Positions 8,519 through 16,409 of a DNA stretch of 64,000 bases are shown here, in pieces. Each line of letters opens with the position of its first letter. Position 1 is the stretch's first letter. Location of the stretch: NCBI RefSeq assembly GCF_019679455.1, contig NZ_JAIEZQ010000002.1, positions 558,001 to 622,000 on the forward strand, in the 5' to 3' direction. A model generated the notes under the pieces. It searched no databases and was not told the DNA's origin. It saw nothing but the letters and a program-made list of their open reading frames with translations. The DNA comes from Nocardioides jiangsuensis. GTDB taxonomy: Bacteria; Actinomycetota; Actinomycetes; Propionibacteriales; Nocardioidaceae. The position numbers and the translations under genes are program-made.

Positions 8519-8982
8519 GGCGGGCGCTGGTCCGCTCCGACGTCCTCGTCGCGGCGCCCGCGCGGCTGGTCTGGGACTACGTCACCGACTGGCCCCGCCA
8601 GGGCGAGTGGATCCCGATGACCCGGGTGGAGGCGCTCGACGCGGCCGACCGGGTCGGCGGGCTCATCCGCGCCTGGACCGGGGTGGGGCCGGTCGGTTTC
8701 TGGGACACGATGACGATCACCGCGTGGGAGGAGCAGCCGGACGGCTCCGCCCGCTGCGAGGTGCTGCACACCGGCCGGGTGGTCCGCGGTGACGGCGAGT
8801 TCGCGGTGGTGGCCGACGGGCCCGACAGTTGCCGGTTCGTGTGGTGGGAGCGTCTCGACCTCCCCTTCGGCCGTCTCGGCGCGCTCGGCTGGCGGCTCAC
8901 CGGCTGGTCGATGCGCTCCGGTGTCGACGCCGCCCTGCGCCGGCTGGCACAACGGGCGGAGGCGCTCCATGCAGCCGTCTGA
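8515..8982 (+). CDS. SRPBCC (START-like) family protein
   Basis: This 155-residue protein has the helix-grip layout of SRPBCC/polyketide-cyclase-like proteins. It opens with a strand and APARLVWDYVTDWPRQGEW, continues with paired beta strands, and ends in a long helix (GVDAALRRLAQRAEALH). The fold makes a hydrophobic pocket for lipids or other small ligands; no catalytic residues are evident. The start GTG 8515 overlaps the DivIVA-like stop, and the end overlaps the tag start by 14 bases, so three genes are translationally coupled. The ligand is unknown. Confidence 0.88.
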   Translation: MRRALVRSDVLVAAPARLVWDYVTDWPRQGEWIPMTRVEALDAADRVGGLIRAWTGVGPVGFWDTMTITAWEEQPDGSARCEVLHTGRVVRGDGEFAVVADGPDSCRFVWWERLDLPFGRLGALGWRLTGWSMRSGVDAALRRLAQRAEALHAAV

Positions 8983-9577
8983 CGAGCTGGTCCGGTGCGC
9001 CTGGGCGCTGGGCACCCCCGAGTACGTGACCTACCACGACACCGAGTGGGGCCGCGCCCTGCACGGCGACCGGGAGATGTTCGAGCGGGTCAGCCTCGAG
9101 GCGTTCCAGTCCGGGCTGTCCTGGATCACCATCCTCCGCAAGCGCGAGGCGTTCCGCTCGGCGTTCCACGGGTTCCACCCCGACGCGGTGGCCCGCTTCG
9201 GCGAGGCCGACGTGGAGCGGCTGCTCCAGGACGCCGGGATCGTCCGCAACCGCGCCAAGATCGAGGCGACCGTGCAGAACGCCCGCGCGGTGCTCGACCT
9301 CGACGGCGGCTTCAGCGAGCTGGTCTGGACCTTCGCGCCCGACGGCGACCGCCCCGCCCCGGCCACCCTGGCCGAGGTCCCGGCGGTGACCCCGGAGTCC
9401 AAGGCGCTGGCCAAGGCGCTCAAGCAGCGGGGCTTCCGGTTCGTGGGGCCGACCACGGCGTACGCGCTGATGCAGGCCACCGGGATGGTCAACGACCACA
9501 TCGCCGACTGCCACGTCCGCGAGGTCTCGGGACCCGCCGCCCGTACGCCCGGTGAACGCGCCGCGCCGAGGACGTGA
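8969..9577 (+). CDS. tag: DNA-3-methyladenine glycosylase I
   Basis: Tag excises 3-methyladenine from alkylated DNA in base excision repair. The 202-residue chain has the family opening RCAWALGTPEYVTYHDTEWG, whose Cys10 and His23 pair with the C-terminal NDHIADCH to form the structural zinc snap. SWITILRKREAFR and the helix-hairpin-helix-like GIVRNRAKI are also typical. The ATG at 8969 has GGAGG a few bases upstream and sits inside the end of the SRPBCC gene. The C-terminus after DCHVREV is short and polar, as usual. Confidence 0.95.
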   Translation: MQPSDELVRCAWALGTPEYVTYHDTEWGRALHGDREMFERVSLEAFQSGLSWITILRKREAFRSAFHGFHPDAVARFGEADVERLLQDAGIVRNRAKIEATVQNARAVLDLDGGFSELVWTFAPDGDRPAPATLAEVPAVTPESKALAKALKQRGFRFVGPTTAYALMQATGMVNDHIADCHVREVSGPAARTPGERAAPRT

Positions 9578-9626
9578 ACTGCCCCACTGACACCGGCGAG
9601 CGCGTGGATCGGGCATGCTCTGATCC

Positions 9627-10040
9627 GTGACTCCGGAAATCATCACCGTCGTGCTCACCGTCCTGGCGACCGTCGTCGTCGTGCTGACGCGTGTCCGGCT
9701 GGCCAAGAACGGGGGTGAGGCGGCGGGTCGTCTCTCCATCCCCAAGAACCTGCTCAACACCCACACGGTCGTCGGTGGTCTCGCCGTGGTGGTGTGGGTC
9801 GCGTTCCTGATCACCGGCAGCCTGGCCCTCGGCTGGCTCGGCCTGCTGCTGTGGTGGGTCACGGTCGTCGCCGGCCTGCTGATCCTCGCCCGGTGGATGC
9901 CCGCCCGCGGCCGGCACTCGTCGGCCCCGGTCAAGGACACCTGGGGCGAGGGACCGGGCCTGTCGATCCTGGCCCATGTCGGCCTGCTCGTCGGCGTCCT
10001 GGTCTTCACCGTCCTGCTGGTGCTCGGCGAGATCCCGTGA
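9627..10040 (+). CDS. Four-helix membrane protein, unknown function
   Basis: This is a 137-residue hydrophobic protein with about four membrane helices (around residues 3-22, 46-68, 70-88 and 112-134) and short polar loops. The loop after helix 1 (RLAKNGGEAAGRLSIPKN) is basic, suggesting it faces the cytoplasm. No channel, enzyme or transporter motif is visible. The start is GTG 9627. The stop overlaps the GTG of the following M14 peptidase gene by four bases, so the two are co-translated and may act at the same envelope site. I do not recognise the family. Confidence 0.75.
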   Translation: MTPEIITVVLTVLATVVVVLTRVRLAKNGGEAAGRLSIPKNLLNTHTVVGGLAVVVWVAFLITGSLALGWLGLLLWWVTVVAGLLILARWMPARGRHSSAPVKDTWGEGPGLSILAHVGLLVGVLVFTVLLVLGEIP

Positions 10041-10780
10041 GCCGGTCGCCGGCCGCGCGCGTCACTCTCGCCGCGTCGGCCGCCCTGGTGCTGGTCGCCG
10101 GAGCGCCCCCGGCGGCGCCCGCCGCGCAGGACGCCCGCCCGGCGGTGGTCCAGAGCCGGGTCATCGGCCACTCCGTCAAGGACCGGCCGATCCGTGCCTG
10201 GCGGGTCGGTGACCCGGACGCGCGGACCCGGGCGGTCGCCCTCGCGAGCCTGCACGGCGACGAGGCCGCGCCCCGGATGATCCTCCAGCAGATCCGCGAC
10301 GGCCGGCCCGTCGAGGGCATCGACCTGTGGGTGGTGCCGGTGGTCAACCCCGACGGGTTCCTCGCGGACCGGCGTCACAACGCCCGCGGCGTGGACCTGA
10401 ACCGCAACTTCCCGCGCGAGTGGGTCCGCACGGCGACCTCGGGCCGGCGGCCCGCGTCGGAGCCGGAGACCCGGGCGCTGATGCGGTTCCTCGACCGGGT
10501 CGACCCCCGCTTCGTGGTCTCCTTCCACCAGCCGCTCTACGGGATCGACACCTACGGCCCCAAGAAGCGCTGGTTCGGCCGGCGGCTCTCCGAGGAGCTC
10601 AACCTGCCCCGCAAGGACTTCGCCTGCGGCTCCGGCTGCCACGGCACACTGACCCAGTGGTTCAACAACCGCTTCGACGGCGTCGCGGTCACCGTGGAGT
10701 ACGGCGCCGACCCGTCCTGGCGGCGCATGAACGTGGTCGCGCCGCGGCAGCTGCTCCGCGCGCTCGGCGGGAGCCGCTGA
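10037..10780 (+). CDS. Secreted M14-family zinc carboxypeptidase-like protein
   Basis: This 247-residue exported protein has a signal peptide to about residue 30 and an M14 fold. Zinc ligands and catalytic residues are visible in order: SLHGDEAAP (H-x-x-E), a DLNRNFP substrate arginine segment, SFHQPLYGID (third zinc histidine), and VTVEYG near the C-terminus (catalytic glutamate). DLNRNFP is characteristic of MpaA/DAP-amidase-like members that cut peptidoglycan peptides, so it may trim wall muropeptides; that role is inferred. It is coupled to the upstream membrane protein and converges on an L,D-transpeptidase-like gene 9 bases away. Confidence 0.88.
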   Translation: MSRSPAARVTLAASAALVLVAGAPPAAPAAQDARPAVVQSRVIGHSVKDRPIRAWRVGDPDARTRAVALASLHGDEAAPRMILQQIRDGRPVEGIDLWVVPVVNPDGFLADRRHNARGVDLNRNFPREWVRTATSGRRPASEPETRALMRFLDRVDPRFVVSFHQPLYGIDTYGPKKRWFGRRLSEELNLPRKDFACGSGCHGTLTQWFNNRFDGVAVTVEYGADPSWRRMNVVAPRQLLRALGGSR

Positions 10781-10789
10781 CCGGTCCGG

Positions 10790-11554
10790 TCAGAAGCGCG
10801 TGCGGACCCAGTCGGCCGGGCCCATCACGATCCGCGGGTCCAGCTCAGGGTCGAGCCACCGCACCAGCCACCGGACGTGGCGGATCGGCGCGGAGACACA
10901 GCCCGCCGTGTAGCGGTTCTGCTGCACGTGCAGGAAGATCCCGCCGCCCCGGTCGGTGTCGGCCGGCCGGCGGGCGACGTACTGGCGCCGGTCCTTCGAC
11001 CAGTGCACGCCGCCGGGCAGGTTGAAGCCGATCACGATGCTGTAGGCGTACTCGTAGCCGTAGTCGGCGAGCCGCTCGACGTAGTCCGCGCGCCAGCGCG
11101 TGGTCCGTGCCTTCGACGGCTGGAAGATGTTGTACGTCGCCGGGTCGCGCGGCTCGTAGGGCCAGAAGTCGTTGCCGTCCACGCGCCGGTAGGGGAGCCC
11201 GCTGCCCGGGTCCGCCCGGTTGCCGAACGCCGAGAGCATCGTGAACCGCCCGGCCGGCGTGGTGCCGGTGCTCTGCTGCCGGTCCTGGGCCCGGACGAAG
11301 CCGTTCCAGCCGAGCCGGGTGCGGATCGGCCCGCGCACGAGCCGCCAGTCGCCGTCCCGCTTGCGCCACACCCGGAGGCTGGCGCGGGTGCTGGACCAGC
11401 CGGAGCTGGTCACCGTGACCATCTGGCGCACGCCGGGACTGACCGAGATCTGCGAGGCGAGGTTGCCGCGGGCAGCGGCGGCGGTCTGCGGGGCCAGCCC
11501 CGAGCCGACCAGGAGCAGGAGGGTGACCAGGACGCCGAGTCGCCCGCGGGCCAT
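10790..11554 (-). CDS. Secreted L,D-transpeptidase-like (YkuD-type) protein
   Basis: This 254-residue protein has a signal peptide (about 1-28) and a catalytic-like domain at its end. The motif GGGIFLHVQQNRYTAGCVS places a histidine and then the A-G-C-V-S cysteine as in the H...S-x-G-C motif of L,D-transpeptidases and ErfK/YbiS relatives. An N-terminal beta region (residues 35-100) could be a wall-binding part. Family members cross-link peptidoglycan between DAP residues or attach proteins. The usual SHGC is altered to TAGC, so specificity may differ. It stands alone on this strand beside the enoyl-CoA hydratase (4 bases). Confidence 0.82.
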   Translation of the reverse strand: MARGRLGVLVTLLLLVGSGLAPQTAAAARGNLASQISVSPGVRQMVTVTSSGWSSTRASLRVWRKRDGDWRLVRGPIRTRLGWNGFVRAQDRQQSTGTTPAGRFTMLSAFGNRADPGSGLPYRRVDGNDFWPYEPRDPATYNIFQPSKARTTRWRADYVERLADYGYEYAYSIVIGFNLPGGVHWSKDRRQYVARRPADTDRGGGIFLHVQQNRYTAGCVSAPIRHVRWLVRWLDPELDPRIVMGPADWVRTRF

Positions 11555-11558
11555 CGGG

Positions 11559-12362
11559 CTACCGCCCCTCGAAGGCCGGCTGCTGCTTCGCCACGAACGA
11601 CGCCACCGCCTGCTCGTGGTCCCGGGTCCTGCCGGTCAGCGCCATCATCTCGGCCTCGAACTCCAAGGAGGTGGCGAGGTCGTTGCCCGCGGAGTGCTCG
11701 ACGGAGCGGCGGATCGCGCCGTACGCCACGGTCGGGCCGGCGGCCAGCCGCGACGCGAGCGCCGCCACCTCGGTCGCCAGCTCGGCGGCCGGGACCACCG
11801 TGGTGGCGAGGCCGAGCTCGAGGGCCTCGGCGGCGGGGATGGTGCGGGGGAAGTACAGCAGCTCGAGCGCCTTGGCCCGGCCCACGAGCCGCGGCAGGGT
11901 CCACGAGGCGCCGGTGTCGCAGGACAGGGCGACCCCGGTGAACGCCAGGTTGAAGCCGGCGGTGTCCGCGACCAGCCGGAAGTCACAGGCGAACGCCATC
12001 GAGGCGCCGGCCCCCGCGGCCACCCCGTTCAGGGCCGCGATGACGGGCTTCGGCATCGTGGCGAGCGCGGTGACGATCGGGTTGTAGTGCTCCGGGACGG
12101 TGGTGAACAACGTGTCGCGGCTGCCGCTCTCGAGGATCCCGATGTGCTCCTTCAGGTCCTGCCCGACGCAGAACGCGCGCCCGGCGCCGGTGAGGACCAC
12201 GCAGCGGACGGCGGGGTCGTCCCCGGCCTTGTGCACGGCGTCGCGCAGCGCCTCCTTGGTGGGCACGTCGAGGCTGTTCATCGCCTCGGGACGGTTCAGC
12301 GTGATCGTGGCGACGCCGTCGGCGACGGCGTAGGTCACGGGCTGGTCGGCCTGGTCGGTCAT
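11559..12362 (-). CDS. Enoyl-CoA hydratase/isomerase family protein
   Basis: This crotonase-fold protein of 267 residues probably hydrates or isomerises acyl-CoA substrates. Motifs are an early NRPEAMNSLD, the oxyanion-hole loop GRAFCVGQDLKEH, and ALNGVAAGAGASMAFACDFRL. The C-terminal helix FVAKQQPAF resembles the ending of many hydratases. The GQDL segment resembles the PaaG branch, so a role in phenylacetate-type or fatty-acid breakdown is possible but not shown. The ATG at 12362 has a GGAGA nine bases upstream; longer in-frame extensions have no support. There are no pathway partners next to it. Confidence 0.9.
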   Translation of the reverse strand: MTDQADQPVTYAVADGVATITLNRPEAMNSLDVPTKEALRDAVHKAGDDPAVRCVVLTGAGRAFCVGQDLKEHIGILESGSRDTLFTTVPEHYNPIVTALATMPKPVIAALNGVAAGAGASMAFACDFRLVADTAGFNLAFTGVALSCDTGASWTLPRLVGRAKALELLYFPRTIPAAEALELGLATTVVPAAELATEVAALASRLAAGPTVAYGAIRRSVEHSAGNDLATSLEFEAEMMALTGRTRDHEQAVASFVAKQQPAFEGR

Positions 12363-12569
12363 GCGGGGTCTCCAGTCTCTGTACGGGCGTTGCGAGAGCG
12401 CAGCGGGTCCCCGCCGAGGTCGAACAGCGCGGACCGGGCGTGCATGGACGGGAGTCTGCCCTACGCCGGGCGGGCCCGCCTCCCCGGACGCGGCAGGCTC
12501 CGCGCGAGCGCCGTACACCGGTCGTCCGGCGGCCGGCGGGGCACCCACTCGTGACGGTTGCGGACAATG

Positions 12570-12600
12570 TGGTCAGCCCCGCGGAAAAATGCGCGATAAT
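12570..12600 (+). promoter_or_regulatory. Candidate promoter for the DUF3117 gene, in a 333-bp gap
   Basis: The 333-base gap 12363-12695 holds no gene I can support. Its downstream half is unusually A/T-rich for this genome and contains GATAAT at 12595-12600, a near-consensus -10 box. TGGTCA at 12570-12575 is a possible -35, but the 19-base spacing is long. Transcription from here would leave a leader of about 90 bases before the ATG at 12696. The upstream half (12363-12550) shows nothing recognisable. Confidence 0.4.
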
Positions 12601-12695
12601 AGTCCGCACACCGGCGCGTCGGGATGCTCTTCACCAGGTGTGCGAGAGCCCACATCGACAGGGGCGCGCTGCATGTAACAGGAAGAGGTGTGCGC

Positions 12696-12863
12696 ATGGC
12701 GGCGATGAAGCCGCGGACGGGCGACGGCCCGCTCGAGGTCACAAAGGAAGGGCGCGGCATCGTGATGCGCGTCCCGCTCGAGGGCGGAGGCCGGCTCGTC
12801 GTCGAGCTGAACGCAGAGGAGGCGGGGGCGCTCGGCGAAGCGCTGAAGGAGGTCGTCGGCTGA
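12696..12863 (+). CDS. DUF3117 small protein, 55 aa
   Basis: This tiny, strongly conserved actinobacterial protein (Rv1211-type) has unknown function. It reads MAAMKPRTGDGPLEVTKEGR and then a beta-rich segment with VMRVPLEGGGRLVVEL, and ends in a helix (EAGALGEALKEVV). It has no cysteines or membrane part. The near-invariant sequence across actinobacteria suggests a structural or regulatory role. The ATG has GGAAGAGG about 8 bases upstream. It has its own promoter-like upstream region and a strong terminator, so it is monocistronic, and probably well expressed. Confidence 0.92.
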   Translation: MAAMKPRTGDGPLEVTKEGRGIVMRVPLEGGGRLVVELNAEEAGALGEALKEVVG

Positions 12864-12900
12864 CCTGACCAGGTCGTCGACATCGTCTTCGGACGTGCGC

Positions 12901-12935
12901 AGACCCTGGACTCTCCTGGTGGGAGTCCAGGGTCT
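12901..12935 (+). terminator. Rho-independent-type hairpin after DUF3117
   Basis: A 13-bp perfect inverted repeat (arms 12901-12913 and 12923-12935, AGACCCTGGACTC) with a 9-base loop follows the DUF3117 stop by 37 bases. No long T run follows, only TTCGGTTGT, as is common in high-GC actinobacteria. It separates DUF3117 from the aminopeptidase gene. Confidence 0.8.
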
Positions 12936-13011
12936 TCGGTTGTAAATGGTCACCCAGTGAGTAGGGTCGTGACCGCAGTCCGTCCACCATCACGTTTCGG
13001 GGGATCCATTC

Positions 13012-14547
13012 GTGTCTCTGCCCAGCCAGGTATCACCGCCCCAGATCGCCCTCGCCGACGTGGCGCCCACCCGGGTCGTCGGCGCCGACCTGGTGGCGGT
13101 CCCGTTCGCCGCGGACGACGACGGGCTGTCCCTCGGGCCCGGTGCCGCCGAGCTCCTCGACGAGGTCGACCTCGACGTCTTCGCGCTCCTCGAGCACGCC
13201 AAGGCGACGGGCAAGGCGGGCGAGGTCGTCGAGCACGTCCTGCTGTCCCGCGCGGGCCTGAGCAACGGCAGCCTGCGGAGCCTGCTGTTCGTCGGGGTCG
13301 GTGCCGGCACCCCGGACGACCTGCGCCGCGCCGGTGCCGCCGTCGCCCGCCGCGCCAAGGGCCGCGAGACCCTCGCCACCTCGATCCCCGCGCTCAGCGA
13401 CGACGCCGGCCTGCGGGCCTTCGTGGAGGGCCTGGTGCTCGGCTCGTTCGGCTTCCACCGCCGCTCCACCGGCCCCAAGGAGACCCCCGTCGCCCGCGTG
13501 GTGCTCGCGGGCCTCGACGACATCGGGACCCGCCAGGTCGCGCTCGACCGGGCGCTCGCCGTCGCCGGCGCCGGCTGGATGTCGCGGATGATGGCGCTGG
13601 TCCCCTCCAACGAGAAGAACCCGGTCTGGATGGCCGAGCGGGCCGAGGAGATCGCGAAGAGCGCCGGGCTGTCGATCGAGGTGTGGGACGAGAAGCGTCT
13701 CGTCGCCGAGGGGTTCGGCGGCATCGTCGGGGTCGGCCAGGCGTCGGAGAACCCGCCGCGGATGGTGAAGCTCGAGTACACCCCGAAGAAGGCCGGCCGG
13801 AAGGTCCCGCACGTCGTCCTCGTCGGCAAGGGCATCACCTTCGACACCGGCGGCCTGTCCATCAAGCCCGGCGACGCGATGATGAACATGAAGCGCGACA
13901 TGACCGGCGGCGGCGTGGTCATGGCCGTCCTCGGCGCGCTGGCCGACGTCGACTGCCCGGTCCGGGTCACCGGTCTCATCCCGTGCGCCGAGAACTCCGT
14001 GAGCGGCAACGCGATGCGCCCCGGTGACGTGCTGCGGCACTACGGCGGCCGCACCAGCGAGGTCACCAACACCGACGCCGAGGGCCGCCTGGTCATGGCC
14101 GACGCGCTGGCGTACGCCGTGGCGGAGCTCGAGCCCGACGTGCTCGTCGACGTGGCCACCCTGACCGGGGCGATGAAGCTGGCGCTCGGGCAGCGCACCG
14201 GCGGTTTCTTCTCCACCGACGACGCGCTCGCCGACCTGATCCGCACCGCCGGCCAGGCCGCGGGAGAGCCGCTGTGGCGGATGCCGCTCGCCGAGGACTA
14301 CGAGGAGCGTCTCGAGTCCAAGATCGCGGACGCCGACAACGCCGCGGGCGGTCCGGGCGCGATCATCGCGGCCCTGTTCCTGCAGCACTTCACCGGCGGT
14401 CTGCCCTGGGTGCACCTCGACATCGCCTCCGTCGGGGACTCCCCGGTCGACGCGCACGAGTGGACGATGGGAGCGACCGGGTTCGGTGCGCGCGCGCTGC
14501 TGCACTGGCTCGAGCTGCGCGAACCGCTCGCCGGGGTCACCGGCTGA
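13012..14547 (+). CDS. pepA: Leucyl aminopeptidase (M17)
   Basis: This cytosolic di-metal aminopeptidase of 511 residues removes N-terminal residues from peptides during protein turnover. The C-terminal catalytic domain has the metal and substrate motifs VLVGKGITFDTGGLSIKP, MNMKRDMTGGG and the family signature NTDAEGRLVMAD. The N-terminal domain (about residues 1-190) is the less conserved macro-like part. The start is GTG 13012 with a GGGGGA just upstream; the preceding terminator isolates it. Some relatives double as DNA-binding proteins in E. coli, which cannot be judged here. The length and motifs are typical. Confidence 0.95.
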   Translation: MSLPSQVSPPQIALADVAPTRVVGADLVAVPFAADDDGLSLGPGAAELLDEVDLDVFALLEHAKATGKAGEVVEHVLLSRAGLSNGSLRSLLFVGVGAGTPDDLRRAGAAVARRAKGRETLATSIPALSDDAGLRAFVEGLVLGSFGFHRRSTGPKETPVARVVLAGLDDIGTRQVALDRALAVAGAGWMSRMMALVPSNEKNPVWMAERAEEIAKSAGLSIEVWDEKRLVAEGFGGIVGVGQASENPPRMVKLEYTPKKAGRKVPHVVLVGKGITFDTGGLSIKPGDAMMNMKRDMTGGGVVMAVLGALADVDCPVRVTGLIPCAENSVSGNAMRPGDVLRHYGGRTSEVTNTDAEGRLVMADALAYAVAELEPDVLVDVATLTGAMKLALGQRTGGFFSTDDALADLIRTAGQAAGEPLWRMPLAEDYEERLESKIADADNAAGGPGAIIAALFLQHFTGGLPWVHLDIASVGDSPVDAHEWTMGATGFGARALLHWLELREPLAGVTG

Positions 14548-14600
14548 GCCGTCGGGCGACACGACCCACGACGACCGATCGACGAACCAGGAGAGTCACC

Positions 14601-14942
14601 ATGCACGGTCTGACCGTCCGCTGGTCCCTCGAGAACGCCCCGGAGGGCGTCGAGGAGGCCCTGTCCGCCTACGTCGAGGCCACCTCGCACCCGAAGTTCA
14701 CGGGACGGCCGGGGCTCAGGTTCAAGACCTGGCGCATGCGCGCGGGGGAGTGGTTCGAGGGGTGCTACGTCTTCGAGACCCCGGCGGAGCGTGACGCGTT
14801 CCAGGAGGAGTTCAGCAAGACCGCGGCCGATTCGCCCGGGTCGCAGATCGTGGGCTCCGCGCCGGTGCTGATCGAGCCGTGCGACATCGTCGCCGTCGCG
14901 GAAGGCGGAGCCGGCTTCCTCGCCGCCCCCTCCTTCCGTTGA
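14601..14942 (+). CDS. YdhR-like dimeric alpha/beta-barrel protein
   Basis: This 113-residue protein has the layout of YdhR-type (ABM-like) proteins: an N-terminal strand (LTVRWSLENAPEG), a helix, then GLRFKTWRMRAGEWFEGCYVF and FETPAERDAFQEEF. Relatives are putative mono-oxygenases or ligand binders with no proven substrate. CCAGGAGAG just before the ATG sets the start, 54 bases after pepA, so the pair may share a message. The C-terminus is glycine/alanine-rich, and its stop codon falls inside the first unit of a 22-bp repeat array, which may have supplied or replaced the original end. Confidence 0.8.
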   Translation: MHGLTVRWSLENAPEGVEEALSAYVEATSHPKFTGRPGLRFKTWRMRAGEWFEGCYVFETPAERDAFQEEFSKTAADSPGSQIVGSAPVLIEPCDIVAVAEGGAGFLAAPSFR

Positions 14943-15003
14943 GACGTCACTCGTTCGGCGTTGAGACGTCACTCGTGAGGCGTTGAGACGTCAGTCGTAC
15001 GGC
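14938..15003 (+). repeat. 22-bp tandem repeat array A (three units)
   Basis: Three head-to-tail 22-base units occupy 14938-14959, 14960-14981 and 14982-15003. Each begins GTTGAGACGTCA, continues C/G-TCGT and ends in GGC. The first unit provides the TGA stop of the preceding gene. The same family occurs in reverse orientation at 15654-15741 and again at 60622-60687. There is no spacer between units, so it is not a CRISPR array. Confidence 0.95.
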
Positions 15004-15058
15004 GCCGTACGGCTGTAAAGCGGTGGCAGGACGCCGTACGCCGACCTAGCCTTTCGCC

Positions 15059-15646
15059 ATGTTCGAGCTCGCGACGCCGCACCCGCGTTTCCACCGGTCC
15101 TTCCTCGCCGCCACGGACGAGTTCCTCGCGGCCGGTGAGGAGCCGTACGCCGGCATCCCGAACCTGCCTCCGGACCGGCAGTTCGACGGACTGAGCCTGA
15201 CCCGCGCGGAGATGGACGACCCTGGGACGTTCGCGAGGTACGCCACGTGGCTGGCCGGCCTGCGCGAACCCGACTCGCCCCGCCCGGCGAACTACGTACC
15301 GAGCACCGTGCGGTGGATGGCCGACGGCGACGAGTACCTCGGCCAGATCAGCGTGCGCCACGAGCTGACCGAGCTGCTGCTCACCTGGGGCGGGCACATC
15401 GGTTACTCCGTCCGCCCGTCCGCTCGTCGTCGCGGCATCGCCACCGCGGCGCTGCGGATGATCCTGCCGACGTGCGCGGAGCTGGGGATCGACCCGGTGC
15501 TGGTCACGTGCGACCCCGACAACGTGGGCTCGCGTCGCGCGATCGAGGGCAACGGCGGGGTCTATGAGGACACCCGCAGCGGCAAGCGGCGGTACTGGGT
15601 CCCGGCGAACGTCGGCGCGCCCACGGTCGCTGACACCCCGGCCTGA
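15059..15646 (+). CDS. GNAT-family acetyltransferase between inverted repeat arrays
   Basis: This 195-residue N-acetyltransferase resembles small-molecule or antibiotic/amino-acid GNATs. Visible parts are an N-terminal PNLPPDRQFDGLSL segment, a central strand IGYSVRPSARRRGIATAALR containing the acetyl-CoA loop R-x-x-G-I-A, and an NVGSRRAIEGNGG helix near the end. The substrate is unknown. It stands alone, flanked by three repeat units in one direction and four in the opposite direction; the whole 14938-15741 block looks like a single-gene cassette. Base composition is not obviously different from the neighbours, so recent foreign origin is not proven. Confidence 0.9.
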   Translation: MFELATPHPRFHRSFLAATDEFLAAGEEPYAGIPNLPPDRQFDGLSLTRAEMDDPGTFARYATWLAGLREPDSPRPANYVPSTVRWMADGDEYLGQISVRHELTELLLTWGGHIGYSVRPSARRRGIATAALRMILPTCAELGIDPVLVTCDPDNVGSRRAIEGNGGVYEDTRSGKRRYWVPANVGAPTVADTPA

Positions 15647-15653
15647 CCGCCGA

Positions 15654-15741
15654 CCGGAACGACTGACGCCTCAAGGTCGCACGAGTGACGCCTCAACGCC
15701 GCACGACTGACGTCTCAACGCCGAACGGGTGACGCCTCAAC
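15654..15741 (-). repeat. 22-bp tandem repeat array B (four units, reverse)
   Basis: Four contiguous 22-base units (15654-15675, 15676-15697, 15698-15719, 15720-15741) read on the minus strand as GTTGAGGCGTCACCCGT-type units ending GGC. The unit at 15654 is the most degenerate. The array lies in the convergent gap between the acetyltransferase and the O-methyltransferase and is the mirror image of array A. Confidence 0.95.
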
Positions 15742-15758
15742 GCAGAGCGCGCGGGGGA

Positions 15759-16409
15759 TCAGGTCTCGGGGGTCCAGACCTTCTTCGCGACGAGCAGCCC
15801 GTCACCCACCGGGAGCATCACCGGCAGCAGCATGTCGTGGTCGCGCACGGTCTTGCCCAGCTCGCGGATCGACACCGTCTCGGCGTCCCGCTGCGCGGGG
15901 TCGGCCACGCGGTCGTGCCACAGGGCGTTGTCGAAGGCCACGATCCCGCCCGGCTTGAGCAGCCGCAGCGCCTCGGTGAGGTACTCGGAGTACTCCAGCT
16001 TGTCGCCGTCGCAGAACACCAGGTCGTAGTGGCCGTCGGTGAGCCGGGGAAGCACGTCGAGCGCCGCGCCGGGAATGAGACGCACCCGCTGGGGCTGGAT
16101 GCCGGCCTCGACGAACGTCTGCTTGGCCAGCCGCTGGTGCTCGCCCTCGGTGTCGACCGTGGTGAGCACGCCGTCCGGGCGCATGCCGCGCAGCATCCAG
16201 AGACCGGAGACACCGGTGCCGGTGCCGATCTCGACCGCCGCGCGGGCCTCGGTGACGGCGGCCAGGAAGCGCAGCGCGGCGCCTCCGCCCGAGCCGATGG
16301 GGACGACTCCGACCTCGGCAGCGCGGTTGCGCGCCGTGGCGAGCACGTCGTCCTCGCTGACGAACTCCTCCGCGTAAGCCCAGCTGGCAGGCTTGAGTCC
16401 CGTAGCGAT
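15759..16409 (-). CDS. SAM-dependent O-methyltransferase (Rv1220c-like)
   Basis: This is a class I methyltransferase of the caffeoyl-CoA/catechol O-methyltransferase type. The SAM loop is VEIGTGTGVSGLWML; TVDTEGEHQRLA, DLVFCDGDK and a late metal-site-like FDNALWHDRV follow. It is the usual divergent neighbour of sigE in actinobacteria. The start is uncertain: an AGGAGG at 16415-16420 lies 5 bases before an ATC codon at 16409 that begins I-A-T-G-L-K-P-A-S-W, where such proteins normally start, while the only upstream ATG/GTG/TTG in frame is GTG 16496 without a good ribosome site. I chose the ATC position; 16496 is the alternative. Confidence 0.85.
   Translation of the reverse strand: MATGLKPASWAYAEEFVSEDDVLATARNRAAEVGVVPIGSGGGAALRFLAAVTEARAAVEIGTGTGVSGLWMLRGMRPDGVLTTVDTEGEHQRLAKQTFVEAGIQPQRVRLIPGAALDVLPRLTDGHYDLVFCDGDKLEYSEYLTEALRLLKPGGIVAFDNALWHDRVADPAQRDAETVSIRELGKTVRDHDMLLPVMLPVGDGLLVAKKVWTPET

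Noticed and set aside
14938-15003. Possible CRISPR array
   Set aside because: The 22-bp units are contiguous with no spacers, and no cas genes are present.
15059-15646. Insertion sequence carrying a passenger acetyltransferase
   Set aside because: No transposase, no classical terminal inverted repeats or target duplications; only the unusual 22-bp arrays, reported separately.
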